A stretch of DNA of 64,000 bases from Symbiodinium natans (GCA_905221605.1 CAJNDS010002371.1:401678-465677); one strand, 5' to 3'. Shown: positions 1 through 11,927, counted from the stretch's first letter. The notes: generated by a model not told the origin, from the letters alone. Made by a program: numbers and translations.

Positions 1-1
1 G

Positions 2-776
2 GCACGACGCGTCTGCTTTTGCGAGCGTCTCTGCCCCGTTTTCTACAAGCTGGAGTGGCTGGACGACACAACTGAACCTGAAGGCTTCTACTGCGCAGCC
101 ATTGGCCGACATGAGCGCAGAGCCTTCACACGCATCCTCAACCCCGCATGGGCCACCAAGTCTCCTGCTCTCCGGGAGCTTTGCCGCAGTGTCTGGAAGC
201 CACTTCTGCCGTCGGTCAGACTACGGCGAAGCTCAGCGCCGGCTGTGGGGCCCTTTTGGCCCGCCATCGCTGGCAGGGATGGCCGGTGTGAGGGGTTCGC
301 ATCCATGAGGTTTTTCTCCCTGGGCCGCCAGGCGCTCCTTGATGGTCGCGCAGCCAGGTTTGCGGTTTGCTGGTGGCAAAACGGCCAATGGAGTCCATCC
401 CCGCTGTCGGCCATCCACGCGAGCTGCCGCCAAAGCCCGCCCTGAACTTGCCCCCCCATGGCGGTGGCAAGCGCCAGGACTTCCTCTGTTCTCTTGTCGG
501 CCTCCGCTTGGTCAGTCAAGCCACCGCAGTTTCCTCTGTGCACCCGGCCGGCCTTTGCACAGCTCCGGTTTGCTTTCTAGCTCGGCCTTGTACTCTCTCT
601 CAAGCAGTAGGGTTTATGTTGTCCTGCGCCACCCTCAGAAGTAGGCTTGCCGAGCGCATGGTCAGCCCAACAGGACCGAGGAGCGACCCTACCAGGAGTG
701 GGGAGATGAAACTTTGTCCCGAAACAAGTTGCTTCCCAATGCTGCGGATCTTTTTGAGACCACCCCCAACACATAG
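2..776 (+). CDS. 3' end of an unidentified spliced gene entering from the left edge
   Basis: I do not recognise the protein. The frame starting at base 2 is open to 445 and reads like coding sequence for its first ~70 codons (it includes FYKLEWLDDTTEPEGFY and RILNPAWATKSPALREL); after that it turns into proline/serine/arginine-rich text typical of non-coding GC-rich DNA, so the exon probably ends near 205. A second coding-like exon starts after a TCAG acceptor at 666 and runs 37 codons to a TAG at 774-776 (PNRTEERPYQEWGDETL, then NAADLFETTPNT at the end). I infer that both belong to one gene whose 5' part lies left of the window. The joining intron was not resolved. What is seen: open frames and an acceptor. 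What is inferred: the linkage. Confidence 0.4.
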
Positions 777-2405
777 AGCTTCAGAGGAGTCGCTCAAGTG
801 ATGTGGAAGAGTGTGTTCATTGATGTGCACACCAACCATCGCCTTAGGCCCCGTGATGCGGGACCAAATTTTTGCTAGATGATGTGGGTACCCACGAGGA
901 CCTTTTTTTCCACTTGCGTGTCTGAGTACTCTTCTTTGTGTTGTCGTTGTTTTTGCTTTTTGGGACGTCGACGCCGCGCTGAATCCCCTTGAGTTCAGTC
1001 TCGTGTGGTGACCCGCCCTGGTTATGGTAGGAAATCTGTATCATCGTAAGTGGCTAGGCAACTGGTTGCAGATGAAAGTTGTGCATTGGGCACAGCCAGG
1101 CAAGAGCACAAGATCCTTGGTAATGTTAAGAGCACCTGTCATTTTTTCAGTTAGAGCTGGCAGCCCCGCTATCAAGATCGAATGATTTGCGCCCATGCAA
1201 TGTCGACGACGTTCAGGGCCGTGGAGATCAAAATTGGTGCGTTTAAGGGTCGGGGCCACATTATGGGCACGTGTTGTCATGTCACGATCTGTCACGATTC
1301 ATGGGTTACAATCAGTTCTGGCATTGGGGCAGCAACCTTCTATTCCAGGTCCTGAACGAGTGGCATAAAACCACTCGACGGCTTGTGCACAAGGCCTCCA
1401 ACTTGCTTGCTATGAGGTACATTCCTGAGGTTTTGCATTGTTTTGTTGTCTTTGCATGAGGCAGCTGCTCGACCCAGATTGGCAAGTCGCGAAGGATGGA
1501 TCCGAGATTTGTTGAGCTCGCATGCCGAGCCTGAGCACCCAAGCTTGCAAGGCATTGCCGAAACTGCCGATGTTGTGGGTGCAGATGCCAGGTGGGAGTG
1601 CCAGATCGCGCAAGCTTTGTTTCGAGATGCCTGTTTCGAGTTGCAGATGCGGTGTGCGTGCCGAAGATGCGATGTGTGGGTTGTGGTAGAGACAGGAGGC
1701 GAAATATAATTGTTGTTTTGTTTTTGCATGGAAGCTCGTAAATCAAAGTTTGTTTCGTATCAATGTCAAACATATACCCCTTGCCAGAGCTAAGAGTTTC
1801 TTGAGCGCTGAACACGGCACACATGGCTTTGTTAGCTCTTTGCTCGGCGCCTTCGTCAAGACAAGACTCTGATGCGTTGTTGTGTTTTATCGTTTTCAAC
1901 GACACAGAACGAGAACCGGCCCCTCAGGGCATCGCTACGTCCAGGCAAAGAAACCCAACAGGTCGCATCTGCAAGCGATTGTTTTTTCAATTGTTTTTTC
2001 TTGTCACGTTTCGAGCCATGTTGCCTGCAACGAGACATGTTCCCCCAAAGTGACTTGTTGTTTGAGGCTGCTGGAACTCGCTCATCAGCTTACATGAACT
2101 CATGAATGACTTGTTAGCGCTCTGTCTTTCAGCATGGAATTCAGGTTCCAGTGTTTTCTAGTCCACCTTTCGTGTGTGTGTGTGTGTGAGTTCTAGAGGA
2201 CAGTTGTGAAACGAGAAGCCTATGCATCTGATCCGTCGTGCTGGGTTTTTTGGGGTGTTTCAGACCCGACTGCAAGTGTGTCGGCCATCACCGATCACAT
2301 TCATTAGAACCTGTAGAGAGCCAGAGTGCCACTCGCTATTGAAGATTCCCATTCGCTTTGTTGCGCTGATTAAAGTAGCCTCACTTAGTAGGCCTGACGG
2401 CGACA
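777..2405. other. Stretch without a recognisable gene
   Basis: Only short overlapping open frames on both strands. A minus-strand frame of 197 codons (1312-1905) and its plus-strand counterparts show no family signal and no convincing splice junctions. A short GT run lies at 2170-2188. I see nothing else here. Confidence 0.4.
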
Positions 2406-3026
2406 ATGCTTCACCGCAGACCACCTTCAGGGAAACTTGGCAGCTTAACGATTCAAGTGGCGATCCTGCTAGCTGTGCTGTGTGAGGATTCCTTGCAGCG
2501 TTCGTCCCCGCGGCTGCCCCCACGTTCTCCAATTCTCAGAGCAATGGATTCTCCCATCAGGCTTTCAATCCATTCTGTAGCTGTGGCAAGGAATGTTTCT
2601 TACTTTTTGCAGGTCAATGGTACGGTCTCACTCAAGCAAGAGAATGCTTCTCATGCAGCTTGTGCCCTGCATGCAGAAAGGTTTAGCAGTCTCTCGGCCG
2701 TCTCCCATTTCAGATCTTCCGGTGCACAGTGGGCTGAATATGCAGATTTGTCAGGCCCTCCTGCCGATGAGTTTCGCAGCCAAGGCAAAGGTGCACAGAC
2801 GAGGACGATGTTTCAGTTGGTTGCGGCTTTTTGGGATGCATTTGTCAGGCCAGGGCTCCACCAAAATCGCCATCTCTCAAGGCCAAACAGATGCGAAAAG
2901 CTTGTTTCTTTTTGTCCGCGCGCGTTTCTCCACCTTGGCCGGGAGGCGCGATCCACCCGTGAGAAGGCGGTTTCCGCGCCGCAGCAGGCGCCGCAGGTCC
3001 GCTTGAAACCTTTGGGCTTAGAGTGA
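2406..3026 (+). CDS. Possible 206-residue protein with a hydrophobic N-terminus
   Basis: An uninterrupted frame of 206 codons opens with a basic stretch followed by the hydrophobic run LTIQVAILLAVLC, which could act as a signal peptide or membrane anchor. Asn-X-Ser/Thr sites (NVS, NGT, NAS) follow within the next 100 residues. No family is recognisable and no splice junction supports it. At this base composition one or two frames of this length are expected by chance in a window this size, so this is only a candidate. Confidence 0.22.
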   Translation: MLHRRPPSGKLGSLTIQVAILLAVLCEDSLQRSSPRLPPRSPILRAMDSPIRLSIHSVAVARNVSYFLQVNGTVSLKQENASHAACALHAERFSSLSAVSHFRSSGAQWAEYADLSGPPADEFRSQGKGAQTRTMFQLVAAFWDAFVRPGLHQNRHLSRPNRCEKLVSFCPRAFLHLGREARSTREKAVSAPQQAPQVRLKPLGLE

Positions 3027-3659
3027 CTGTGACTAGTAATCATAGTATAACAGCCGAAGGGTTGAGTCTCCATCCCTAGAGGCGGGGGGGTGGGGGGGCG
3101 CATTTGTCACCCCGGAGCCCTCTGAACGGAACGTTGGAAGGGAATGGAACGGAACTTGATGATCTTTGCTGTTGGGTTGCACAGCTGGGTTAATGGTGAC
3201 GTTTAGTAGTGTCTTCGTTGTGCTTCTAAATGGAGATGGGCCCCCTTGGTATTCTCAGGCAGCCACTGCGAGGGGACGCGATGTTCCTGCAGAGTCATGT
3301 GCCGAGTTGAGATAGGAGACAGGGCCAATGGTGAAGTTTACCCACATCAAATTCATGTCAAAGGAGTATACATCTTTTCATGCGAGGTGGGAGAGTTGAC
3401 ATCTCTGCATCCTCACATATCCTGACGCAGTGTTTCGTGTTTCATGCATTGCTGAGGATCAAAAGAATACTGGCAGCAGTGTCGGCCGAGGCTGGTGTGG
3501 ACCACCATGTGTTTAGCCGATGGTTTCTGTTGGGCAGGAGAAGTTGCAGGTTGCTGCAAATGCGGCTGAAGAGGAGCGATTTTGCTGCTTTTTCTCGGAA
3601 TGAGGCTGACAGAAAGGCTCAAGAGTAATCAAGAATCCTTGACGAAGCGATGCCTTGTT

Positions 3660-3945
3660 AGCGGTGGTGGTGGGGGTGGTGGCGGCGGTGGTGGTGGTGG
3701 TAATGGTAGTGGCAGTAGTAGAGTTAGAGTTGGAGTGGGAGTAGGAGGAGGAGTAGGAGTAGGAGGAGTGGGAGTAGGAGTAGGAGTGGGAGTAGGAGGA
3801 GGCGGAGGCGGAGGCGGAGTCGGAGTGGGAGTCGGAGTCGGAGTAGTCGTTGTCGTCGCCGCCACCGCCGCTGTCGCCGTCGCCGTCGCCGTCACAATAG
3901 TCGTCGTCGTGGTGGTGGTGGTGGTGGTAGGATTAGTAGTCGCAT
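3660..3945. repeat. Triplet microsatellite (GGT/GGA/GTC family)
   Basis: About 285 bases of imperfect three-base repeats: GGT units, then GGA/GTA units, then GTC/GCC units, ending in GGT again. Because the period is three, it stays open in several frames and produces artificial Gly/Val or Pro/Thr proteins on either strand. The gradual change of the unit suggests successive expansion of mutated triplets. Confidence 0.9.
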
Positions 3946-4722
3946 TCGTACTTGTTGAAAACTCTCTGGAAAGCCTGGAAGCTTAAGACTTCTTTTTTGG
4001 GGTTCTGGGTCAGGAGAACCGCCGTCTAGGCCCAATTCTCAAGATGGCTGGGTCAAGGTGTGGATAAACAGGGTCGGCAGGGAAGAAAGTGATTCCGTTC
4101 GAGGATGCTCGCGAGAGATTTCTGGGCAAAGTTGAGATTGGGGTTGTTCTTTCGGGTGTTTCGCGACATTATTGATGCCCAAAAGGGGTGCTTTAAATCT
4201 CGAGTACCCACCCGCCACCGAGGGGGGTAAGCCTGGATGGGCCTGGAAGTAGGCCCAGGAGTTAGTGCGCAAGACTGCCAAGATTCTTGGCCTATGTGTT
4301 TCAGCACCCTCGCTTTAAATTGGGAGTTGCGTTTGCGGGGCCGCAGCCTCTAGCAGGACTTGCGCTACGTATTTACTGGTTTGCTGTTGTCGACTGAGTG
4401 GCCCTGGGTCTGAGCGCGACCCTGGAGACCTGCTCCACCTAAGAGATTTCGTCTGGCCAGCACCCGGGTACTCGTACCTAGCTTGGCCCGAGGGTTCGAT
4501 CAGTCTTCTCGCTGGAAAATTTCATGGGAGGCATCCGTTGCGAAGGGCATCATGGGCGTGTTCGTCAGCATCTGTGCCTCATCACAGCACTCATCCACAC
4601 ATGGGCGCGCCTAAAGAAGGCGAGAATGCCATTCATGGGACAGCCCAAAGACTAGGGATCCACGCAAATTCGTTTAGCCCGGTTTCTTTCCTGTGAGCGT
4701 GCCCTTGAAAGCCTGGAGCTGA

Positions 4723-5284
4723 CAAGCTGCCCCCCGGCAGTCAACGTGTGCCTGCACCAGCGTTCTTTTTGCCTTGCATTCGGCCGTGGTCAAATCCGTC
4801 GGAGGTCGTCCCCAAGAAGGGCAAAAGGCAGATGATCCAAAAGCGTCCGTTTGCAAGAAGGAAAAGCCCTGGCCCGGCGTGCACTGGGACCAAGCCGAAA
4901 GCAAGACAACTCTTGCACAACTGTATATACGTCAGCAATGAAGACTTCGTCCAGATCCTACTGTAGTCGCCAACAAGCTGCCCAAGTGGGACGACTCGGC
5001 CTCCGCAGTGTAAAGGCATTCTCTCCAAGCTTATGACCTACAAAAGCGCACTTGGCACTTTGAAGCACACGGCTACTGGAAGTGTCTGGATGAACCCACA
5101 TCATCTGCTGATACGGGGCAAGGCCACCAGCTCCTCGTCTTTTCTTCTCAAGCTGCACATTGTTAAGCAGTCAGGAAATCCATTCTTCACCTTCTTCGCG
5201 ACATCGGTGACAAATCCGCTGAAGATCTTGAGCACAAGCTCTGCTTCGTCAGGAGCATGTGGAGGCAGAAAAGGTGCTCTCTGA
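4723..5284 (+). pseudogene. Coding-like frame interrupted by in-frame stops
   Basis: A single reading phase (codon start 4783) keeps protein-like composition for about 180 codons but carries internal stops: TGA after TLAQLYIRQQ, TAA after KLPKWDDSASAV, TAA after VFSSQAAHC, and a final TGA after MWRQKRCSLRA. The pieces between the stops (for example KEKPWPGVHWDQAESKTT, DLQKRTWHFEAHGYWKCLDE, HLLRDIGDKSAEDLEHKL) are all in the same phase, as expected for a decayed retrocopy or retroelement relic. It could instead be several exons with introns whose length is a multiple of three, but no acceptor/donor pairs flank the stops. The family is not recognised. A minus-strand frame (5101-5307) overlaps and is a weaker alternative. 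Confidence 0.35.
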
Positions 5285-7742
5285 GAGCGTGACCACCTCG
5301 TCGACATAATAACACATTACATAAGTACCGGCATGATACACCTCACTAGACATCACACTGTCACCTGAACTCATCGTATCTTCATAGTAAGCTTCTCCGC
5401 ACACCATCGTCACATAAACACATCGACAAGTCACACGTAATGTGCTTGTAATGCCGGATGTTCCACGACTTCACAGACCGAAAACTAGTGCATTAGCCAT
5501 GCTTGCGAGGAGATTCTTCAAGCCCGGCGTCTCAGTGGACCGAGTAGTATTTTGTGGCCGTTCGCTCGTACCTTCCGAAGGTTAGGAGCTTCACACAAGC
5601 CTTGCATGTCAGTGTCTTTCCACTGCCAAGGCCTGGAAGAAGCTTGTTTTGCTTTTGCATCCTGACAAGCCAAAGCCCCAGCTGCACACACACTTTCGCT
5701 TTGTTGCTTGATTGTAATTAGTATGAAAATTTACAAATGCAAAGCATACAGGAAGGGCCGACCCATCGTGTTCTTTTTGTTTTCCGTGTTCAGAGAGAAA
5801 AACATGTGACCCACTTGGCCCGAGTGCTCTTTCAAATACCAGCAGAACAGAGCTGCAGGTAACAAGACAGGGCAAGGGCTGGGAGGCCTCGTGGCAAGAC
5901 AAAGCACATCAAGAATTGTGAGGGATTCACTCTTAACACTATCTCAGTAAGTCCTAGACTTGCCCTGACTGCTTGTTCGCATCTTGAACCCTCTCATAGG
6001 CTTTCGCCGGACCAAGCGAGAAAAAGGGGACACTAGCCTGTGACAGTGTATCATGTATGTCAAAACACTTGTGTTGGACCCTTGGACCGTTGAGTCCTAG
6101 CACCTCATCTTTCAAGTTTGGTCCCACCATTCGCTGCATGGGCCAGTGCTGTTGCAAGGCTACAAAGACTCGACGATGAGACGAGGAAGGAGGGAGCAGA
6201 CGCATTGCATGAGGCTCCATCCACTGATATGGCGAACTCTGTCTAAAAAGTCCGTGTGCGATTGTGTGCGTAGGTCCATGCTGCCAAAGATGAAATGCGC
6301 AGACGACAGCAGGAAGCTTGTGCCCAGGCCTGCGTCCCCATTGGGTTCCATATCTTTCCCTGTGCCTTCCGATGACCCTCCTTGCGCCTTCAGCACAAGG
6401 GCATGAAAGAACCCCAGTCTTTGCGCACTTTTTTCCTTGTTCTCAAGCAAAGGTGCCTGCGCAGCCCAAAGTGGGGGGTGCTTCACGCTGTCTTGATGCA
6501 TGGAGCTGAATCACAGTGGTGGCAAGTGGCACTCTGTGACGCACGACTGGTGTGTCCTGGCTTGAAAACCTTGAGGCCACACCAGGGGCACGAAAGTACG
6601 AGATTTGCTGGACGCTGCCGGATGTTCAGGCACGTACCCGTACCTGCGCAGGTGCATCCATTTGTTTGCTGACTTGGTTCTAGGTCTTGTGTGTGCTGGT
6701 GCCTTCTATGTGCATCTGCAGCTGTTGTGATATAGGTTGGTGATAGATTTCCGAGGGACAGGACAGTTCAAGGCCATGTCAAGAATCTGACATCTACCGC
6801 TTTGGCACAATATGAGGGGCTTGTCGCACGGATTTTCATGCGGGTGCCTGGCTTTGTGTTACTGGTGCCATAAATGTCTGTGTTTGGCGTGGCGGCATTC
6901 CTTGGCGAGTCTCTTGCGAGGGGTGGGGGCCCCGAGACAGGACGTTACACGACGTTGTGCACTTGAGCGATTCACAGCGCTGGGGTCGGGTCAACGCTAC
7001 GAGACAAGTCTCGGCGGCGGGCCATGTGGCCTGGGGAAGGACAACTGCTTCCATTTGCTTGCCAAAACAAACAGTTTTCCACATTTTTGCATGTTCCGGT
7101 CTGAGGGGCCTGAGGGAATTGGGTGTTGTTTTAGAGTTCGCAGGGTGGTGAGGGTTTGTTGGGTTGTACTGTGGTGCTGCGGTGCGCTTGTCGGCTTGGG
7201 CTCGGATCTCGATCGTGGTGAAAACAGGTGTTGGCTTTTCAATGATGAGGTTTTGGGATCAGGTTTTTGTCCACGGCTTTTGTCTGGGCTCAGGGTTTTA
7301 AGGTGGCCGGTTGTAGGTGTGTGTGTGTGTGTGTGTGTGTCACGCCTGAGCGCACGCCCAACCACCGCCATGGCCCTTTTCCTCCAAAGGGTTCTTCTGG
7401 ATTTGCTGTTTTTTATTGGCGGAGTCCGGGACCCTTGGCGTTCAAAGCGGTTTTAAATTTGAAACGGTCAGTTGCTGATTATTTCAGGGGCTGCTTTTAG
7501 GCATTTTGGGGTCAGAATTTTTGGTTTTCGGGCTGCTCAAGTGTGGTCAGCTCAGCATTCAACTCCAAATTCCGGTGGGCAAGACGCTCCGACACCACAC
7601 TGCTCGCGGTATTTATAAGCCCCGCCGCCCTCTTCTACAAGCAAGCAAGAGATAGGAAAGAGCTTCCATGAGCCAACGGCCGAGGTCTGAAGTCGCTTTT
7701 TTTACACCCGAAACAGTTCTGACATTTGTGAAACTTTTGCAG
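5285..7742. other. Mostly non-coding stretch with a GT microsatellite
   Basis: No gene is supported. A 214-codon frame (6812-7456) is cysteine-rich, contains the GT tract and shows no family. The dinucleotide GT run lies at about 7316-7340. Confidence 0.4.
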
Positions 7743-7950
7743 AGCGATTCGCGATCCCAAGCTGTTCGCACATGTGTTCGCAGACATGTTCAAGCTTGTT
7801 GAGAAAGCTTCCTTCGCGAGTGATCTTCCAGCTTTCACACCGCTCGCTTTCTGGGAGGATCCCTCTGCTCCAGTGGAGAAGTATGAGGCACAAGTCGCAA
7901 GACTGTCTAAGGCATGTTTGCACAGTTCTGAAAGTCAACACATCTCTTGA
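7743..7950 (+). CDS. Coding-like exon of an unidentified gene
   Basis: After a pyrimidine-rich acceptor ending TTTTGCAG, a frame opens with strongly protein-like sequence: IRDPKLFAHVFADMFKLVEK, then FTPLAFWEDPSAPVEKYEAQ. It is amphipathic and charged in the way of a helical domain. The frame meets a TGA at 7948-7950, but an AAG|GC donor at 7911/7912 matches the GC-AG introns proven elsewhere in this window, so the exon may end at 7911. I do not recognise the family. The next exon was not identified. Confidence 0.5.
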
Positions 7951-7975
7951 GAAGGTGTGGGGGCCCAGGCATTGC

Positions 7976-8329
7976 TCAGAGCTCGGGGAGACATACGATT
8001 GGGTACCCTACGCATTGCAACCATGCGCAGCCTCCTGACAGGGGCTGACCCCAGTCTTGTGAGTTTGAGAGGTACTGCTTGCCACGTTGCCACCGTTGCA
8101 GCCGCAGTTCATCATCGTGGAGGTGTTTGGGGTTGTTTAGGGGACGGTGTCTTGCCTTCCGCCTGAGCCCTTTAACATCAACCGGTGCACGAGGAGGCTC
8201 CGACTCAGCAGGACGTGATGTGGGTAGAGTCCCCAGTTCATTGTGGGCATACCGCCGGAACACCCTGCCTCTCCGCTTGTGAGGCTGCTGATCGAGTTCT
8301 TCGCCAAACTCTGTCGCTCGCGGCTCCAT
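7976..8329 (-). CDS. Possible minus-strand 117-residue basic protein
   Basis: An open frame that starts with an ATG and is rich in Arg, Lys and Glu (for example GEELDQQPHKRRGRVFRRYA). No family, no splice evidence, and it overlaps plus-strand coding-like sequence, so it may be a shadow. Listed as an alternative only. Confidence 0.2.
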   Translation of the reverse strand: MEPRATEFGEELDQQPHKRRGRVFRRYAHNELGTLPTSRPAESEPPRAPVDVKGLRRKARHRPLNNPKHLHDDELRLQRWQRGKQYLSNSQDWGQPLSGGCAWLQCVGYPIVCLPEL

Positions 8330-8563
8330 GCTGAGATGGCATATATCATGTATCCATTCGTTTTTGGCTGACCAAAATTCGCTTCAAGTTGCCTGGCCTG
8401 CGGTTGCTCCTCCAGGTTCATGCGGTCAACGGCAAAGGAAGCTCGGAGGTCCGAACGGATGCATGTATGACATGGGACTTATCTGGACATATGTGGCGGT
8501 GACGCAGGCCCTTGGCTTTGAGCTTCCATGGGCATCTGCTTTTCCATGGTTGGGAGGCCGTCG

Positions 8564-8632
8564 GTTTGCAATGCATCGCAATGCATCGCAATGCATCTGG
8601 GAGCGCATTGCCATGCATTGGAGAGCATTCCA
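8564..8632. repeat. Short minisatellite, unit around ATGCATCGCA
   Basis: Three near-perfect tandem copies of a 10-base unit (AATGCATCGC) followed by decayed copies (GCATTGCCATGCATTGG). The unit resembles the GCATTGCAAA unit at 20.68 kb, suggesting the same slippage-prone motif. Confidence 0.7.
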
Positions 8633-9159
8633 AGTGATTCTCCGATTGTCCTGCGGTTAGCATGCTTTGCTTGGCTCCATTGTACAGGTATGGGGTCGCT
8701 GGTGTGCAACCAGTGCTTGAGGCTCTTCGTTTTCAGTGATTCAGTGTATTGAACTGGGATGGATTCGAGACGTCGGCATCTCCGCCGGTGAAACTGAAGG
8801 CTTACACCCCGCGGGGGCCGTCACGGCTGGACTTCTTGTGCTGGCTGTGGAGCTGGTTTGGGTGCCAGGGCCTTGAACTTCTTTTCCGCAGAGCTTGCAT
8901 ACTGCGATACTGCTCACAAATTTGATATCGGATAGTTTCCATTTGCTTTGGAGTATCCTAGGCGGAGCTTGCCATTGTGCCCGGCTGAGATGGGTCTTAA
9001 ATGTGACTCACGCCACACATCGCCACACTTTGTCTATTTCGAGGTGGTTCGCTGCACAGAATGTGGCGGAGAGGCATTGGACAGAATCTCACCGTATGGA
9101 TGGTGCAGCGTTGCCCAGTCCCCTCCTCCCCCCAGAGGGGATTTGGATTGGGGCTGCAG

Positions 9160-9345
9160 GAGGGTTCAGGGTACAGGGTCCAGGATTTCAGGGTGTTGGG
9201 TTTTCAAGGTTCTGTGGGTTTGGCCTACGGTTTTGAAGATTTCCAAGGGTTTGTTCAAGGTTGCAGGTTTTAGGGTTTGGGGTTTCAGATTTTGGGGTTA
9301 GAGCTTAGGGTGTTAGTGTTTTAGGGTCTAGGATATAGGCTCTGG
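9160..9345. repeat. Degenerate telomere-like (TTTAGGG-type) tract
   Basis: G/T-rich text made of variants of TTTAGGG (TTTCAGGG, GTTTTAGGG, GGTTTGGGG, TTAGGGTG) on the plus strand. Similar short tracts occur at 10430-10470 and 13590-13650. These are interstitial, not a chromosome end. Confidence 0.7.
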
Positions 9346-9998
9346 CGCAAGACAGCAGGGGCACCAGCTAGCTCGGACCACCCGTGTTTTGCGACGCCAT
9401 GGGTTTTGATTTGGAACTGCTTCCGTCTGGCCTGCAGCTCGCCTTGCACCCTTCCATGTCGTGGATTGCCTCTATGCCGTCTTCAAGCAGATGGAAGTTC
9501 TCTCTATGTTTTTGATGTCCTCTACGTCGTAGAGTACCTCTTTGCCACTCCAGCTTCCCTGGCAGTACAGGCTTTGGGTTGCATCTTCACTTTGCCGTTG
9601 TTCATCAGCAGATCATGGTTCACCTTGGCGATGTCGAACTTCTAGGGAGGCTTGCCTCCAACTTTTCCTGGCCCGTCCTTTCTGACACAGGTCGTATTTG
9701 AGTCGCATGACTCCGTTTACTTTTAGTACACCCTCCCTGCGGCCTCGCTCCCTATGGCCTAAGTACGCATGGACCGCCGTATGTTGCTGCTAGCGAATGC
9801 TTTCAAAACCTGCCTTTAGATGCTGGAAGTCTCCTGCGGTTTTCACTTCGATCACAGTCTTGAAGAGTACGGGCGGAGCTCCTTAGGTCCTATTTGCTTC
9901 TGTTGCGTGGGCCGTTACTTTCGGCAACGCGCATTCTTGTCTCAAGGTGTTGGTGAGAGTGAGTTCCAGCTACAGTCCTTGGACCAAGGAAGAACCAC

Positions 9999-10310
9999 GT
10001 GCATACTTGGACACGCGCAGCCCGTCCGCTGTTGGGGGAGGCCGTCATTGGAGAGCCGGGAACATGGCTTCAACAGGCTCACATTGATTCTGGATACATA
10101 CAGTACGCGACTGGAAATTCTTATGCAAGTTGTCACGAACTCCCGTGCGAGGTTGCCGGCTTCAAAGGCATGGTCGTCACTTGTATTCATGCACCCATCC
10201 TTTGCGGAGACGCGCCAGTTTACGATGGTTTCTTGCTCTTCAAATCGCTGCAACGACAAAGTCGACTTCTCTCAAGCTTCACCTCATCCCCGCATTTCCC
10301 CACTTTCTGA
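9999..10310 (+). CDS. Coding-like open frame, unidentified
   Basis: A 103-codon frame whose middle is very protein-like: GEPGTWLQQAHIDSGYIQYA, then HELPCEVAGFKGMVVTCIHA and APVYDGFLLFKSLQRQ. An overlapping frame (9820-10338, 172 codons) is also open, so the phase is chosen by composition only. No family is recognised and no splice sites are confirmed. Confidence 0.35.
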   Translation: MHTWTRAARPLLGEAVIGEPGTWLQQAHIDSGYIQYATGNSYASCHELPCEVAGFKGMVVTCIHAPILCGDAPVYDGFLLFKSLQRQSRLLSSFTSSPHFPTF

Positions 10311-10479
10311 CTACGGTTGCCGGCGTTGCTGCTTGTAAGGTCTGTTAGTGCCAATAGGGCTGCTGGCAGGTAGTCCGAAATTTGGACTTGCTTTCCGCCT
10401 GCGGGCGAGAAAAACACAGAGAGAGAGGCTAAGGTTTAGGCTTGCGTGAGGGTTTCGGGTTTAGGGGTAGGGTTGGCGG

Positions 10480-11660
10480 GGACAATCGACACGGAGTACG
10501 CTCAAAGTAGTCAAAGTCTGTCATTTGATGCGATTCGTCAAGACCGTGTCTTGCCAGCTTGATGGCTCTCTCGTATTGTCAAAGCTGAACAGCTTTTCTT
10601 GGTTTGTCGTTGAATGTTGCAAATCAAGGCTGCAGTCATGCAGGCTTCTTCGTTCTTGTTTTTTGGTTTTTTGAAGCAGGTGCTGTGGCAGCGCAATGCT
10701 CTGAGCAGCCGTCCCAGACCAGACGGCTTGATTTTGTTCCCTTCTTATTAGTTGCAGCAGGGCAAAAACATTGCAGGCTGCACGTGTTGCCGCCGGACGA
10801 TGGCGATAAACGCTCCGCAGAGGCCCAGCGCATGCTGTCCGATCATTTTCGTGCTCGCATGTGCTTTGACTCCAGGCGCCGTGGTGACGCCAGGCCAGCA
10901 GCGGTAACCTCTTTGTTCACGCGTCTTGTAAGCCTGCGCTTGCAGGTACAATTCCAGAAGCTGGTAGCAGCCAGATGAACATAGCATGATGTTCAGCTTT
11001 GTTTCTGTTTCACCTATTTCGCCCCGCCCCCTTCCCTGTGGCATGTGAACGTGCAAGCTTCGAGGCCCGGGGGGCCAGAACCAGACCTATTGATTTGAGA
11101 TGGTTAGATTGGAGATGGTTTGAGTGGTGGCAGTGGCACAAGCAACGATTTGACAGCTCGTCAAGCAAATCGCATGCTACAAACAAGATCTGCGGCTTTC
11201 TTTTGGCTTGAAAGATTCCTAAGCGAGTTTGACCATCTTTAACCAGTTGCACAGACAAAATGGTTGGCCTGGCAATGTCCACACGCGGACGTGTTAGCTG
11301 TTAGAGGAAGGCGTTCGAGCATGTTAGAGCACACTATAAAGCGGTGTTCTGGCTTTGTGGCTTCGTGTTTCGCGAGCAGTGTCATGAACTGTGGGTTGGC
11401 ATCATGGGGTGATTCTGCAGAACCGTTGAGGACCGAGGAGGGCCCGCCTTTGTGGTAGCACTGCAGTGAAGCAAAGCGAGGCAGCGTGATTCAAAGCGTG
11501 ATGCAAAGTGTGCAGCTCTCTGAGAGGACTGATTTTCAACAAAACGAGCATCAACGCGACATCAAGAGCGTCTCCTAGAAGGTTTCGAGCACTTCTCGAG
11601 CTCTGGTATGCAAGTGCCACGGAGCCATGCTATGCACGAGGAGGCCTGCAGCTTGCGGGT
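10480..11660. other. Stretch with only weak open frames
   Basis: A 124-codon plus frame (10604-10978) and a minus frame (11010-11282) show no family signal. I see no repeat of note. Confidence 0.3.
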
Positions 11661-11662
11661 AG

Positions 11663-11927
11663 AGCGAGAGTGAAAGTGGGAGGGAGAACGAGACAGAGAG
11701 CGAGAACATGGGAGATTCCAGATCGGAGGAATCGCCTCGACAGCCGGAGAGTGCTGTACGTTCGTCAGGCAACCATGTCAAGGCTGCAGAGCACGATCAC
11801 AAAGGATAGCCCGCACTTGACTTGCTTGGCGTTGATTTCTTGAGGTCGTGGAGGAAGCAAAGAACCCGTGCCGGCCCAATATTGCCGGGTTAGCAGCGAA
11901 GACTCAGCAAGCAGCACGATGCACCAG
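11663..11927 (+). CDS. Two exons of an unidentified Ser/Glu-rich protein
   Basis: Exon one (about 11663-11794) reads as an acidic, serine-rich disordered segment (ESESGRENETESENMGDSRS, then EESPRQPESAVRSSGNH). Unspliced it stops at 11807. A CAC|GATCAC junction gives a GA donor, and TTGAG|GTC at 11844/11845 gives an acceptor, leaving a 50-base intron and continuing in phase into VVEEAKNPCRPNIAGLAAKT. The junction type matches GA-AG introns established by homology in DLST and GOS28 in this window. The family is unknown and the gene's ends were not found. Confidence 0.4.

Noticed and set aside
3582-3986. 134-residue Gly/Val-rich protein and its Pro/Thr-rich antisense
   Set aside because: Pure product of the triplet microsatellite; a period of three keeps all phases free of stops.
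6812-7456. 214-residue cysteine-rich open frame
   Set aside because: Contains the GT microsatellite, has irregular composition, no family and no splice support; this length is within chance expectation.
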